Positions 20,891 through 29,916 of a DNA stretch of 64,000 bases are shown piece by piece. A program made the position numbers and the translations under genes. This DNA is from Deltaproteobacteria bacterium. Lineage in GTDB: Bacteria > Myxococcota_A > UBA9042 > PHBI01 > JACKFB01. A model generated the notes under the pieces. That model did not search any database and was not told where the DNA came from. It worked only from the letters and a program-made list of their open reading frames with translations. Position 1 is the stretch's first letter. Each line of letters begins with the position of its first letter. The stretch spans positions 186,001 to 250,000 of the forward strand of contig JACKFB010000008.1 in NCBI GenBank assembly GCA_020632695.1, in the 5' to 3' direction.

Positions 20891-21397
20891 TCAGCGATGC
20901 TCCGCCGCCAGGCGACGACGCTCGCCCGCGAGCGCCAGCCGTTGGCGGCGGCGGGCCTGCGCCTCGGCGTGGCGCAGGCGCTCCTCCGGGGTGGCCAACG
21001 CCAGGGGCGGGACCTCCGAGGGCCGGCTGTCGGCGTCGATGGCGACGAAGGTCAGGTAGGCGCTCATGGTGTGGACGCGCTCGCCGGTGAGCGGATCCTC
21101 GGACTCCACGCGCACGCCCACCTCCATCGAGGTGCGACCCACGTGGTTCACCATCGCCTTGAGGCTCACCACGTGCCCGATCCGGATCGGGGCGAAGAAG
21201 TCGACGGCGTCGATGGCCGCGGTCACCACGTTCATGCGGGAGTGCCGCTGCGCCGCCATCGCCGCGCAGATGTCCACCCACCCCATCACGGTGCCGCCGA
21301 AGGCCGTCCCCAGCGCGTTGGCGTGCCCGGGCAGGACCAGCTCGTGCATCTCGACGGCCGACGCGCCGGGCGTCCGCGCTACCTGGTCAACGGTCAA
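20891..21397 (-). CDS. Acyl-CoA thioesterase, hotdog fold (YciA/BACH type)
   Basis: Hydrolyses acyl-CoA to free acid and CoA in the cytoplasm. The hotdog helix is visible in NALGTAFGGTVMGWVDICAAMAAQRHSR (about residues 27-54; conserved N, G-T, GG and the Asp), and VVSLKAMVNHVGRTSMEVGVRVESED is the central strand. The charged Arg-rich C-terminal tail (AQARRRQRLALAGERRRL) is typical of this group. The open frame uses TTG at 21397 with GGGGACTCC in front of it; ATG at 21349 is the alternative and would remove 16 residues that precede the domain. Length 168 aa. Confidence 0.88.
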   Translation of the reverse strand: MTVDQVARTPGASAVEMHELVLPGHANALGTAFGGTVMGWVDICAAMAAQRHSRMNVVTAAIDAVDFFAPIRIGHVVSLKAMVNHVGRTSMEVGVRVESEDPLTGERVHTMSAYLTFVAIDADSRPSEVPPLALATPEERLRHAEAQARRRQRLALAGERRRLAAEHR

Positions 21398-21484
21398 GGA
21401 GTCCCCTGTGGTCGTGGGCGGGCGATCGTGGGGGCCTGGCGCTGACCCGTCAACCCGAACCCGGTCGGGCCCGGGCGGGCGCCC

Positions 21485-21512
21485 TTGTCACCCCGCCTTG
21501 CTCTGCTACCCT
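21485..21512 (+). promoter_or_regulatory. Weak candidate promoter before the GS-like gene
   Basis: TTGTCA (21485-21490) and TACCCT (21507-21512) are spaced by 16 bases, 30 bases before the start codon at 21542. The -10 match is poor. Confidence 0.25.
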
Positions 21513-21541
21513 CCGGATTCACCGCACGAGCGAGGGCCGCC

Positions 21542-22927
21542 ATGTCGAGGATCCAGCACCCGGCCGCCGAGCACATCCTCCACGACCTCGAGGGCGCCGG
21601 CGTGCGCCGCGTCCGCCTGGGCGGCTTCGACATCGATGGGGTGCTGCGCGGCAAGTACATCACGCTGGACAAGCTGCGCTCGGTGCTCAACGGCGGCATG
21701 GGCTTCTGCGACGTCATCTTCGGCTGGGACAGCCAGGACGAGCTCTACGAGGGCACGGGCGTCACGCTGACGGGCTGGCACACCGGCTACCCCGATCTGC
21801 AGGCCACCGTCGACCCCACCAGCCTGCGGCGCGTGCCGTGGGAGGGCGACATCCCCTTCTTCCTGCTCGACTTTGCGCTGCCTGACGGGTCGCCCTACCC
21901 CGCCAGCCCGCGCCAGGTGCTGCAGCAGGTGGTCGGCCACGCCGCGCGCCAGGGCTTCATCGCCCACCTCGCCACCGAGTACGAGTTCTTCGTGTTCGCC
22001 GAGACCCCCGACTCGGTGCGCGACAAGGGCTACCGGACCCTGCAGCACGTCGACCCCGGGATGTTCGGCTACAGCGCGCTGCGCGCCAGCGCCGCCCAGC
22101 CCATCATCCAGGACCTCACCGAGCACCTCGACGCCTTCGGCATCCCGGTCGAGGGCATCCACACCGAGACCGGCCCGGGCATCTACGAGGCGGCCATCGC
22201 CCACGACGAGAGCCTCATCGCCGCCGACAACGCCGCGCTCTTCAAGACCGCCGCCAAGGAGATCCTCGGCCGCCACGGCCTGATGCCCAGCTTCATGGCC
22301 AAGCCCTTCGCCCACCTCCCCGGCTGCTCGGGCCACACCCACCAGAGCTTGTGGCGCGACGGCCAGCCAGCCTTCCACGACGCCGACGACCCCATGGGGA
22401 TGTCGCCGCTCTTCCGCAGCTACGTGGCCGGCCTGCAGCGCATGCTGCCGGAGCTGATGGCCATCTTCTGCCCCACCATCAACAGCTACAAGCGCACCGT
22501 CCCCGGGATGTGGGCGCCGACGACGGCGACCTGGGGCTTCGAGAACCGCACGGCGTCCCTGCGCATCATCCGCAGCGCCTCCGGCAAGGGCACCCGCGTC
22601 GAGAACCGCCTCATCGGCTCCGACGTGAACCCCTACCTGGCGGGCGCCGCCAGCCTCGCCGCCGGCCTCTGGGGCGTCGAGCAGGGGCTCGAGCTGGGCG
22701 CGCCGGTCGAGGGCAACGCCTACGCCGCCGGCGCCGACGCCGCGGGCGCCCCCCTGCCCCGCTCGCTGGCCGAGGCCGCCGACCGCCTCGACCGCAGCGA
22801 GCTGGCCCGCGAGCTGCTGGGCGACGCGTTCGTCTCGCACTACGTCGCCACCCGCCGCTGGGAGGTCCAACAGTTCGCCAAGGCGGTGACGGACTGGGAG
22901 CTGGCGCGCTACCTCGAGATCATCTGA
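21542..22927 (+). CDS. Glutamine synthetase family protein (PuuA/FluG-like ligase)
   Basis: A 461-aa ATP-dependent glutamate-amine ligase. The catalytic core is recognisable: ATEYEFFVF (first metal-binding E-x-E), GPGIYEAAI, the ATP-site SGHTHQSLW, and the C-terminal RVENRLIGSDVNPYLAGAASL signature, which is closer to gamma-glutamylpolyamine synthetases than to GlnA. The adenylylation loop of GlnA is not evident. ATG at 21542 is preferred over the longer frame from 21485. It heads a tight run with an alpha/beta hydrolase and a class I glutamine amidotransferase, which suggests gamma-glutamylation of an amine with later hydrolysis. The amine is not known. Confidence 0.85.
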   Translation: MSRIQHPAAEHILHDLEGAGVRRVRLGGFDIDGVLRGKYITLDKLRSVLNGGMGFCDVIFGWDSQDELYEGTGVTLTGWHTGYPDLQATVDPTSLRRVPWEGDIPFFLLDFALPDGSPYPASPRQVLQQVVGHAARQGFIAHLATEYEFFVFAETPDSVRDKGYRTLQHVDPGMFGYSALRASAAQPIIQDLTEHLDAFGIPVEGIHTETGPGIYEAAIAHDESLIAADNAALFKTAAKEILGRHGLMPSFMAKPFAHLPGCSGHTHQSLWRDGQPAFHDADDPMGMSPLFRSYVAGLQRMLPELMAIFCPTINSYKRTVPGMWAPTTATWGFENRTASLRIIRSASGKGTRVENRLIGSDVNPYLAGAASLAAGLWGVEQGLELGAPVEGNAYAAGADAAGAPLPRSLAEAADRLDRSELARELLGDAFVSHYVATRRWEVQQFAKAVTDWELARYLEII

Positions 22928-22934
22928 GCCGGCC

Positions 22935-23795
22935 ATGGAGACCCTGCGCATCTCCAGCCTGGGCCTGCCCCTGGTCTGTCACGTCACCGGCCCGCCGGAC
23001 GCCCCGCCGGTGGTGCTGCTGCACGGCTTCCTCGACACCGGCAGCTCCTTCGAGCCGGTCGCCCGGGCGCTGGCCACCGACCACCGCGTGCTGGCGCTCG
23101 ACCAGCGCGGCTTCGGGCAGAGCGCGCACCTGGGCCCCGGCGGCTACTACCACTTCCCCGACTACCTGCTGGACCTGGACGCGCTCTTCCGCGCCGAGGT
23201 GCCCGAGCAGGCCGTCCTGGTGGGCCACTCCATGGGCGCCACCATCGCCTGCTACTTCGCCGGCGCCTGGCCCGAGCGCGTGCGCGCGCTGGTGCTGCTC
23301 GACGGCATCGGCCCGCCGCCCGGCCCGCCGCCCGAGCGCCACCCCGACGTGCTGCGCGCCTTCGTCGAGGACGTGCGCCGCCACGAGCAGCGCCAGGACT
23401 CCGGCGCGCCCGACCTGGAGGCCGTCGCCCGCAGCATCGGCCGCCTGTCGACCCGCGCCCGCCCCGAGCGCCTGTCGGCCCTGGCCCGCGCCGCCGCCGT
23501 CCAGGGCGCCGACGGGCGCTACCGCTGGCGCTTCGACCCGCTGCACCGCACCCGCGGCCCCATCCCCTTCGACGCCGCGCGCTTCCGCGCCTTCCTCGCC
23601 CGCGTGGCCTGCCCCACGTTGCTCTTGTGGGCCGAGCACTCGCCGATGCGTCCCGCCGACGAGGCCGAGCGCTGCGCCGCCCTGGCCGACCTCACCGTCG
23701 AGACCATCGCCGGCACCGGCCACAACATGCACCACGAGCGCCCCGAGGCGGTCGCCGAGGCCATCGCCGGCTTCCTCGCCCGGCGCGCCCGCTGA
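22935..23795 (+). CDS. Alpha/beta-fold hydrolase
   Basis: A 286-aa alpha/beta hydrolase. The oxyanion region VVLLHGFLDTGSSF, the nucleophile elbow VGHSMGATIA (Ser in G-H-S-M-G), and the C-terminal acid and His (LWAEHSP and IAGTGHNMHHERPE) are all present. No signal peptide. It starts 7 bases after the GS-like gene and its TGA overlaps the ATG of the next gene (TGATG), so the three genes are one operon. Substrate unknown; an ester or amide in the same pathway as the ligase is plausible. Confidence 0.88.
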   Translation: METLRISSLGLPLVCHVTGPPDAPPVVLLHGFLDTGSSFEPVARALATDHRVLALDQRGFGQSAHLGPGGYYHFPDYLLDLDALFRAEVPEQAVLVGHSMGATIACYFAGAWPERVRALVLLDGIGPPPGPPPERHPDVLRAFVEDVRRHEQRQDSGAPDLEAVARSIGRLSTRARPERLSALARAAAVQGADGRYRWRFDPLHRTRGPIPFDAARFRAFLARVACPTLLLWAEHSPMRPADEAERCAALADLTVETIAGTGHNMHHERPEAVAEAIAGFLARRAR

Positions 23796-24457
23796 TGGCG
23801 GCCCGCAGCCGCCCCCTGGTCATCGTCAACATCAACGTGTCACCGCGCGCCCTCGAGGGCTGCCGCGCCATCGCCGAGACGCTCGCCGAGCTGGCCCCGG
23901 GCCTGCGCATCCACATCGTCCACTGGCGTGAGGTCCTCGCTGGCGCCGTCCGACGCCTGCGCCCCGTCGCGGTGGTCCTGGGGCCGAACGACACGCCCTT
24001 CCCGGCCTACCCGCCCGAGTTCGACGCCCTGCTGGCGTGGGTGCGGGCCCGCCGCGGCCCCACCCTGGGCATCTGCGGCGGCCACCAGGCCCTGGCGCTG
24101 GCCCACGGCGCGCCGGTCGGCCCCGTCCACGCGGTGCCCGCGGCCACCGAGAGCTACGCCGGCATGCCCAAGGTGCAGGGCGAGGTCACCATCCGCCTGC
24201 TGGGCGAGCAGGATCCGCTCTTCGCCGGCCTGCCCGACGAGATCCAGGTCGCCGCCAGCCACGTGGACGAGGTCAAGGAGGTGCCGCCCGACTTCCGGCT
24301 GCTGGCCCTGGGCGACCCGTGCAACATCCAGTGGATACGGGCCGACCGGCGCCCGATGGTGGGGCTGCAGTTCCACCCCGAGCGCCCGGCGACCGGCGGC
24401 GCCGGCCGCACCATCCTGGCCAACTGGCTGCGCCAGCTCGGCCTCATCGCGAGCTGA
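23795..24457 (+). CDS. Class I glutamine amidotransferase-like protein
   Basis: A 220-aa single-domain GATase1. The nucleophile Cys is in LGICGGHQALALAHG (about residue 90), and the His-Glu pair is in VGLQFHPERPA. The order and spacing match GuaA-type or gamma-glutamyl hydrolase-like GATase folds. I chose ATG 23795, which overlaps the preceding stop. Next to a GS-like ligase it may be a gamma-glutamyl hydrolase rather than a subunit that passes ammonia to a synthase, but that is inference. It converges on a lipoprotein gene. Confidence 0.85.
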   Translation: MAARSRPLVIVNINVSPRALEGCRAIAETLAELAPGLRIHIVHWREVLAGAVRRLRPVAVVLGPNDTPFPAYPPEFDALLAWVRARRGPTLGICGGHQALALAHGAPVGPVHAVPAATESYAGMPKVQGEVTIRLLGEQDPLFAGLPDEIQVAASHVDEVKEVPPDFRLLALGDPCNIQWIRADRRPMVGLQFHPERPATGGAGRTILANWLRQLGLIAS

Positions 24458-24471
24458 CGCGAGCGCGTCAG
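24454..24471. terminator. Stop-codon hairpin between convergent genes
   Basis: CTGACGC (24454-24460) and GCGTCAG (24465-24471) form a 7-bp stem with a GAGC tetraloop. Both convergent TGA stop codons lie in the stem. Confidence 0.45.
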
Positions 24472-26516
24472 GGGTTGGCCGAGATGACCGGCGGCGTCCC
24501 GTAGCGGATGGCCTTGAAGTAGTTGCGCCACATCTCGCGCGCCTCGGGGACGTCGAAGGCGACGAAGTGGGTGCCGCCGGCCCACTGGCGGATGACCGCC
24601 GTGCGGGTCTCGCCGGTGGAGGTGACCACGTTCGAGCCCACCGGCGGCGCCACCGGGGCGAGGCCGCGCAGCACGTGCGCCGGGCTGGGCAGCGCCACCG
24701 GCTCCATCAGCGGCACGCCGGCGGCCGCGGTCATGTAGCCGGCGCCGACGCTGGGGGTCGCGGCGTCCTCGGTGCCGGTGGTGACGAAGACGTGCTTGGC
24801 GCGGCCTCCCGGCGGCGGCTCCAGCCAGTAGCGTGCGTAGTTGATGGGGTCGGTCGCGTCGACCAGGAGCTGGATGATGCTGAGGCCGGGGTGGAAGGTG
24901 TTGAAGGCGTCGTCGTCGGCGTTCAGCGCCGCGCTGGCCAGGGCTCGGAAGTCCAGCACGTCCTTGCGGCGCAGGATGGTCTCGATGAGCACGCCGCCCG
25001 CGCCCGACAGCACGCCGCCCTGGATCGACGGGTCCGACGCGAAGAGCAGCGCGCCGGCCAGCCCGCCGTGGGAGTGCCCGAAGTAGTGGATGTTGTCGAT
25101 GTCGAAGGCGACGTCGGTCTTGACCGCGGTGGTGCCGGCCGGCATGTCGAAGCGCCGCTCGGCGAACATGTGGGCCAGGGTGAAGCTGTCGGCGGCGGCC
25201 TGCCGGAAGCCGCTGCGGCCGGCTCGCGGGTTGAGGAAGTTGAAGCTCAGCAGCTCCACGTTCCACTTGGGGTCGCCGCGCAGCCCGTGCAGCGGCTGGT
25301 CGATGCAGATCACCGCCACCCGCTCGGCGATGAGATCGGGCACCACCGACGTGGTGCAGCTCTTCCAGCTGCCGCCCGTACCGTGGCCGTAGAGCACGAT
25401 GGGCCAGCCCGCCTCGGGCATCGCGGCCAGCGGCACCAGCAGGCGGAAGCGGATGGTCTCGTCGAGCTGCACCACCGGCGTGTCGGTGGCGTCGAAGACG
25501 AAGTCGCCGCCGCTGGCCTCGTAGGGCTTGGTGCCGGCCTGGAAGTTCGGCGCGACGTAGGTGCCCGAGAACTCGTAGTACTTCCCGGCGTCCACGGTCT
25601 TGTCGTACTGGATCGCCGTCAGCGTCGGCGAGGGGCGCTCGGTGATGAAGCGGGCGACGCGGCGCAGCTCGACCGTGGCGTTCTGGGTGGTGAAGCAGGT
25701 GGCCACGGCCAGGTCCTCGGGCAGAAGCCGGCTCTGGGGCAGCCAGGCCCGCAGCGGCGCCAGGCTCGGCTCGGTGTCGAGGGCGGCCGCGAAGGCCGGG
25801 GCCGCGCCCAGGTGCTTGCCGGCGCGATCGACCACGCCCCGGGTCACCAGGGCGCAGTAGGTGGTCGCCTCACGCAGCGGGAAGCCGAAGACCGGCCGCA
25901 TCGCCAGGGTGTTGGCCCGATAGTAGGGATCGTCGCCGCCGTCGTAGAAGTAGAAGCGCAGCGGCACCTGCCGGCCGTAGTCCAGGCTGTCCGGGCTCAC
26001 GTCGACCAGCTGCACGACCGCCTTGGGGTCGTTCATGGTCACCTGCGGCTCGGGCAGCGCGTCGGCGTCGACCGGCCCGCTCAGCTCCACGTAGATGGAG
26101 CCGTTGAGCCCGAAGCCGTCGAGCGCCTCCTCGCCGTAGGTCAGGTACGCCTGCAACAGGTCGTTGCCGTCGGTGGGGAAGCGCGAGAGGTCGACGCGCC
26201 CCTGGGCGTCGCGGAACATGTCGTTGGGCCAGGGCACCGCGGTCCAGTCGGCGCCCGCGGCGTCCCAGCGCGGCGTGGCGCCCGCCGGGAGCGAGGCGTA
26301 GTCCAGGCCCAGGCCGGGCGCGCTGGTGTCGGGCGCGGTGTCCGGCGCGGCGTCGGGCAGCACGTCGGGCCCCGCGTCCGGCGAGGCCGCGGCGTCCAGC
26401 GCGGCGTCGGGACCCGGGCTCGCGTCCGCGTCGCCGCCGACGTCCTGGCCACCGTCACAGCCAGCGGCCAGCCAGAGGCCCACGGAGATCAACAGGGCCG
26501 CGCGCGTTGGCCGCAT
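24468..26516 (-). CDS. Lipoprotein alpha/beta hydrolase (bacterial lipase-like, 682 aa)
   Basis: The N-terminus MRPTRAALLISVGLWLAAGC ends in a lipobox, so the mature protein is lipid-anchored. An Asp/Ala/Pro-rich linker covers about residues 22-70. The mid part matches the beta-sandwich seen at the N-terminus of large secreted lipases (WPNDMFRDAQGRVDLSRFP). The catalytic domain has WPIVLYGHGTGGSW (oxyanion) and IHYFGHSHGGLAGALL (Ser in G-H-S-H-G), and the His is probably in WAGGTHFVAF. A surface esterase or lipase is likely. Substrate unknown. Confidence 0.8.
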   Translation of the reverse strand: MRPTRAALLISVGLWLAAGCDGGQDVGGDADASPGPDAALDAAASPDAGPDVLPDAAPDTAPDTSAPGLGLDYASLPAGATPRWDAAGADWTAVPWPNDMFRDAQGRVDLSRFPTDGNDLLQAYLTYGEEALDGFGLNGSIYVELSGPVDADALPEPQVTMNDPKAVVQLVDVSPDSLDYGRQVPLRFYFYDGGDDPYYRANTLAMRPVFGFPLREATTYCALVTRGVVDRAGKHLGAAPAFAAALDTEPSLAPLRAWLPQSRLLPEDLAVATCFTTQNATVELRRVARFITERPSPTLTAIQYDKTVDAGKYYEFSGTYVAPNFQAGTKPYEASGGDFVFDATDTPVVQLDETIRFRLLVPLAAMPEAGWPIVLYGHGTGGSWKSCTTSVVPDLIAERVAVICIDQPLHGLRGDPKWNVELLSFNFLNPRAGRSGFRQAAADSFTLAHMFAERRFDMPAGTTAVKTDVAFDIDNIHYFGHSHGGLAGALLFASDPSIQGGVLSGAGGVLIETILRRKDVLDFRALASAALNADDDAFNTFHPGLSIIQLLVDATDPINYARYWLEPPPGGRAKHVFVTTGTEDAATPSVGAGYMTAAAGVPLMEPVALPSPAHVLRGLAPVAPPVGSNVVTSTGETRTAVIRQWAGGTHFVAFDVPEAREMWRNYFKAIRYGTPPVISANP

Positions 26517-26647
26517 GAACGCTCCTCCCCAGCCGCGCCCACGGCGACCGCGACGCGCAGCCTATCGAAGCGCCCCACCGGCAACAAGCCGGCGGCCCGT
26601 CGCCCGCCGCGCGGGTGTCAGCCTTGCCCCAGGCGTAGCGGTGCCCC

Positions 26648-28219
26648 ATGCTCGCGCGCATGGCCAAGTCACGCACCAAGGATGTCGATCGCCGCCTCGT
26701 CATCCGCACGCTCTCCCTCGACGACCTCGACGCCATCCAGGAGCTGCACCGCCGCTGCTTCCCCGGGATGGAGCCCTGGTGGCGCCGCCAGCTCTCCGCC
26801 CAGATCGAGCGCTTCCCCGAGGGTCAGATCGGCATCGAGATGGACGGGCGCCTGGTGGCGACCTCCTCGAGCCTCATCGTCCACGGCGAGAGCTGGGAGG
26901 GCGCCCACACCTATGACGAGGCCTCCGACGGCGGCCACATCGGCACCCACGCCGACGACGGTGACACGCTCTACGGCATCGACATCGCCGTGGACCCCGA
27001 GTTCCGCGGCATGCGCCTGGCGCGCCGCATCTACGACGCCCGCAAGGCCCTGGCGCGCGAGCGCAACCTGCGCCGCATCTTCATCGCCGGCCGCATGCCC
27101 GGCTTCGACCGCCACGCCGGGCAGCGCAGCGCCGAGGACTACGTCGCCGCCGTCGTCCAGAAGGAGCTGCGCGACCCGGTGCTGACCGCCCAGCTCAGCA
27201 ACGGCTTCGCCATCGTGCGGCTGCTCACCGACTACCTGCCCGAGGACTCGGAGTCCCGCGGCTACGCCGTGCTCATGGAGTGGCTCAACCCTGCGTGGCT
27301 TCCCCCCGAGGTGCGCTCGCCGGTCGCCAGCCGCGCCCGCGTCGCCTCGGTGCAGTACCAGATGCGCCACATCACCTCCTTCGAGGAGTTCGCCGTCCAG
27401 GTCGAGTTCTTCGCCGACACGGCCGCCGACTACCGCTGCGACTTCCTGCTCTACCCGGAGCTGCTCACCAACCAGCTCCTCGCCATGGTGCCGGCCAGCC
27501 GCCCCGCCCTGGCCGCGCGGCGCCTGCACGAGTTCACCGACCGCTACCTCGAGCTCTTCCGCCGCATGGCGATCAAGCACGCGGTCAACATCATCGGCGG
27601 CACCCACCTCACCGTCGACGGCGACACCCTCTACAACGTCGCCTACCTCTTCCACCGCGACGGGCGCATCGACACCCAGCGCAAGCTGCACATCACCCCC
27701 AGCGAGGGCCACTGGTGGGGCGTGTCCCCCGGCACGCGCCTCGAGGTGTTCGAGACCGACCGCGGCCCCATCGCCATCCTCATCTGCTACGACGTCGAGT
27801 TCCCGGAGCTGGCCCGCGTCGCCCGCGCCCGCGGCGCCGAGATCCTCTTCGTGCCCTACAACACCGACATCCGCGCCGCGCACTTGCGCGTGCGCTCGTG
27901 CGCCCAGGCCCGCTGCATCGAGAACCACGTCTACGTCGTGACCAGCGGCGCGGTCGGCAACCTCCCCTTCGTCGAGGGCGCCGACATCCACTACGCGCGC
28001 TCGGCCGTGCTGACCCCCTCGGACATCCCCTTCGCCCGCGACGGCATCGCCTCCGAGGCCACGCCCAACGTCGAGGCCATGGTGCTGCACGATCTCGACC
28101 TGGATCTCCTGCGCCGCACCCTGCGCACCGGCACGGTCCGCCCCTGGGCCGACCGCCGGCTCGACCTCTACGACGTGGTCTGGCACGGCGGCGACGACGA
28201 CGACGAACCCTCCCCGTAG
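26648..28219 (+). CDS. GNAT acetyltransferase fused to a carbon-nitrogen hydrolase
   Basis: A 523-aa two-domain protein. Residues about 15-210 are a GNAT domain; the acetyl-CoA loop reads VDPEFRGMRLARRIYDAR. Residues about 225-515 are a nitrilase-superfamily domain with Glu in LLYPELLTN, Lys in QRKLHITPSE and Cys in ILICYDVEFPELAR. This fusion order is known for several bacteria, but its physiological substrate is not settled. ATG at 26660 is an alternative start. Stand-alone gene after a 131-base gap that holds nothing else I can see. Confidence 0.9.
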   Translation: MLARMAKSRTKDVDRRLVIRTLSLDDLDAIQELHRRCFPGMEPWWRRQLSAQIERFPEGQIGIEMDGRLVATSSSLIVHGESWEGAHTYDEASDGGHIGTHADDGDTLYGIDIAVDPEFRGMRLARRIYDARKALARERNLRRIFIAGRMPGFDRHAGQRSAEDYVAAVVQKELRDPVLTAQLSNGFAIVRLLTDYLPEDSESRGYAVLMEWLNPAWLPPEVRSPVASRARVASVQYQMRHITSFEEFAVQVEFFADTAADYRCDFLLYPELLTNQLLAMVPASRPALAARRLHEFTDRYLELFRRMAIKHAVNIIGGTHLTVDGDTLYNVAYLFHRDGRIDTQRKLHITPSEGHWWGVSPGTRLEVFETDRGPIAILICYDVEFPELARVARARGAEILFVPYNTDIRAAHLRVRSCAQARCIENHVYVVTSGAVGNLPFVEGADIHYARSAVLTPSDIPFARDGIASEATPNVEAMVLHDLDLDLLRRTLRTGTVRPWADRRLDLYDVVWHGGDDDDEPSP

Positions 28220-28237
28220 CCGCTCCAGGAGCGCTCG

Positions 28238-28822
28238 ATGGTACGCCTGACCAAGATCTACACCCGCACGGGCGACGGCGGCGACACGCGGCTGGTGGGG
28301 GGCCAGCAGGTCCCCAAGGACTCGCTGCGCATCGAGGCCTACGGCACCGTCGACGAGCTCAACACCGTGCTGGGCCTGGTGCGCGCGGCCCTGGCCGAGC
28401 GTGAGACCACCCTGGGCGCAGAAGATCGCGAGCCGCTCCTGCGTTGGATCCACGGCGTCCAGCAGTGCCTGTTCAACCTGGGCTCCGACCTGGCGACCCT
28501 GGTGGAGGATCGCTGGGAGGGCCAGCCGCTCATCCAACCCGAGGACATCACCGCCCTCGAAGAGACCATCGACCGGTGGAACGCCTCACTCGAACCCCTG
28601 AAGAGCTTCGTGCTGCCCGGCGGCAGCCTGGCGGTGGCCCACCTGCATCAGGCGCGCACCGTGTGCCGGCGCGCCGAGCGGCGGGTGCTCACCCTCGCCC
28701 ACGCCGAGCCGGTGGGCGAGCTGGTCGTGCCCTACCTCAACCGGCTGTCCGACGCGCTCTTCGTGGCCTCGCGCTGGGTCGCGCTGCGGGCGGGCGAGGC
28801 CGAGGTCCTGTGGGAGTACTGA
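28238..28822 (+). CDS. Cob(I)yrinic acid a,c-diamide/cob(I)alamin adenosyltransferase, PduO type
   Basis: A 194-aa ATP:corrinoid adenosyltransferase that makes adenosylcobalamin. The N-terminal signature KIYTRTGDGGDTRLVGG and AYGTVDELNTVLGLVRA, and the C-terminal ARTVCRRAERRVLTL and YLNRLSDALFVASRW motifs, define the PduO family. ATG at 28238 has an AGGAG ribosome-binding site seven bases upstream. It follows the GNAT-nitrilase gene by 18 bases. Its TGA stop lies inside the left arm of the palindromic element described next. Confidence 0.95.
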   Translation: MVRLTKIYTRTGDGGDTRLVGGQQVPKDSLRIEAYGTVDELNTVLGLVRAALAERETTLGAEDREPLLRWIHGVQQCLFNLGSDLATLVEDRWEGQPLIQPEDITALEETIDRWNASLEPLKSFVLPGGSLAVAHLHQARTVCRRAERRVLTLAHAEPVGELVVPYLNRLSDALFVASRWVALRAGEAEVLWEY

Positions 28823-28982
28823 GAGGGTGTCCCCATATTCTCCCGTCGCGCGGCTGGCTCATGTCCTTCCAGGAACTCGAGCGCGTCGGTTTCTTGCGCG
28901 CGGCAAGCGCCCTCCGCGCTCGGGGTCCTGAAATGACGTCGCTGGCGCCCCGCTCGGTCCGAATGTGGGAACACCCTCTGAG
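28819..28982. repeat. 164-bp palindromic element with imperfect terminal inverted repeats (MITE/REP-like)
   Basis: The left end (28819-28840, CTGAGAGGGTGTCCCCATAT...) and the reverse complement of the right end (28961-28982) agree at about 19 of 22 positions. A second internal pair (CTTCCAGGAACTCGAGCGC and the complement of GCGCTCGGGGTCCTGAAAT) and a central CTTGC/GCAAG hairpin continue the symmetry, so the whole element can fold back on itself. It encodes no convincing protein. It overlaps the cobalamin adenosyltransferase stop and the first possible start of the next gene. Only one copy is visible in this window. Confidence 0.6.
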
Positions 28983-28997
28983 AGCGGAGCGGCAGAG

Positions 28998-29888
28998 GTG
29001 AGCGCGGTAAAGGCGAGCGAGCCCGACGGGGCCACGCGATACGCGACGGGGGCCGCCCTGATGCTGCTGGCGGCGATGGCCGCGGCGGTGCTGCTGGCGG
29101 TGGCCATCTCGGGCTTCTACGTGCCGCTGCTCATGCCGGCCATCATCGGCTGGGGCGTGGGCAGCGCCGTCGCCTTCGTGCGCGTCCGGACCCGCGTGTA
29201 CGACCCGCTGCCGGCCATCGCCGCCGCCGTGCTGGGGGCGACCGTCGCCTACGCCGGCTACCACCTGCTCTGCTACGTGCGCCTGGTCGGCTACCTGGCC
29301 GAGCACCTGACGACGTTGGTGGACCGGGCCGCCGGCGACCCGCGCGCGGCCATCCAGCAGTACTTCGAGGAGAGCACCGGCCGCTCGGGCCTCTGGGCCT
29401 ACCTGCAGTGGGTGTCCGAGGGGCGGGGCGCGGGCCGCTCGCCGCTGGGGTTCTTCGGCGCGCTGGAGCCGGGCCTCGCCGGGACGCTGGCCGCGATCGC
29501 CGTCGAGAGCGTCGTCGCGCTCGGCACCGCCCTGGGCTTCGTCGTCGTGCGCAGCGGGCCGCTCAGGCTGCGCGGCCAGTACGCAGGCGCGTCGCCCGAG
29601 GGCCCGCGCGTCCGCGAGATCATCGCCCGCACCGACCACGCCACCCTGGCGGCCGCGATGAACGCGCTGGACGCCGGCGACTTCGAGGCCGCCGGGCGCG
29701 TGCTGCGCAACCCGACGGTCGAGGACACCTTCGCCGTGGCCATGGTGTTCAACCCCTACACGGCCGAGGCGTACACCATGGAGATCCACGAGCTCACGCC
29801 CGCCGGACTGGGCACCCTGCGCGCCCGGCGCGAGCTGTCGAGCTGGGACGGCCAGGCGCTCTGCGACGAGCTGCGCATCCAGCGCTGA
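28998..29888 (+). CDS. Membrane protein with N-terminal helices and a soluble tail
   Basis: I chose GTG at 28998; a GTG at 28965 would start inside the palindromic element. Hydrophobic helices are visible at about residues 15-40 (LMLLAAMAAAVLLAVAISGF), 45-60, 70-95 and around 155-185, with soluble loops between. The last ~100 residues are hydrophilic. No named family comes to mind; it is probably a cytoplasmic-membrane protein. Length from 28998 is 296 aa. Confidence 0.6.
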   Translation: MSAVKASEPDGATRYATGAALMLLAAMAAAVLLAVAISGFYVPLLMPAIIGWGVGSAVAFVRVRTRVYDPLPAIAAAVLGATVAYAGYHLLCYVRLVGYLAEHLTTLVDRAAGDPRAAIQQYFEESTGRSGLWAYLQWVSEGRGAGRSPLGFFGALEPGLAGTLAAIAVESVVALGTALGFVVVRSGPLRLRGQYAGASPEGPRVREIIARTDHATLAAAMNALDAGDFEAAGRVLRNPTVEDTFAVAMVFNPYTAEAYTMEIHELTPAGLGTLRARRELSSWDGQALCDELRIQR

Positions 29889-29916
29889 CGCGACCCGAGA
29901 GCGGGAGCGCCGCCGC

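Noticed and set aside
23928..27185. Plus-strand open frame of 1085 codons
   Set aside because: It crosses several well-supported genes on both strands and has no domain; it is a high-GC shadow.
28732..28974. Small minus-strand ORF inside the palindromic element
   Set aside because: It exists only because of the inverted-repeat composition and has no start signal or similarity that I recognise.
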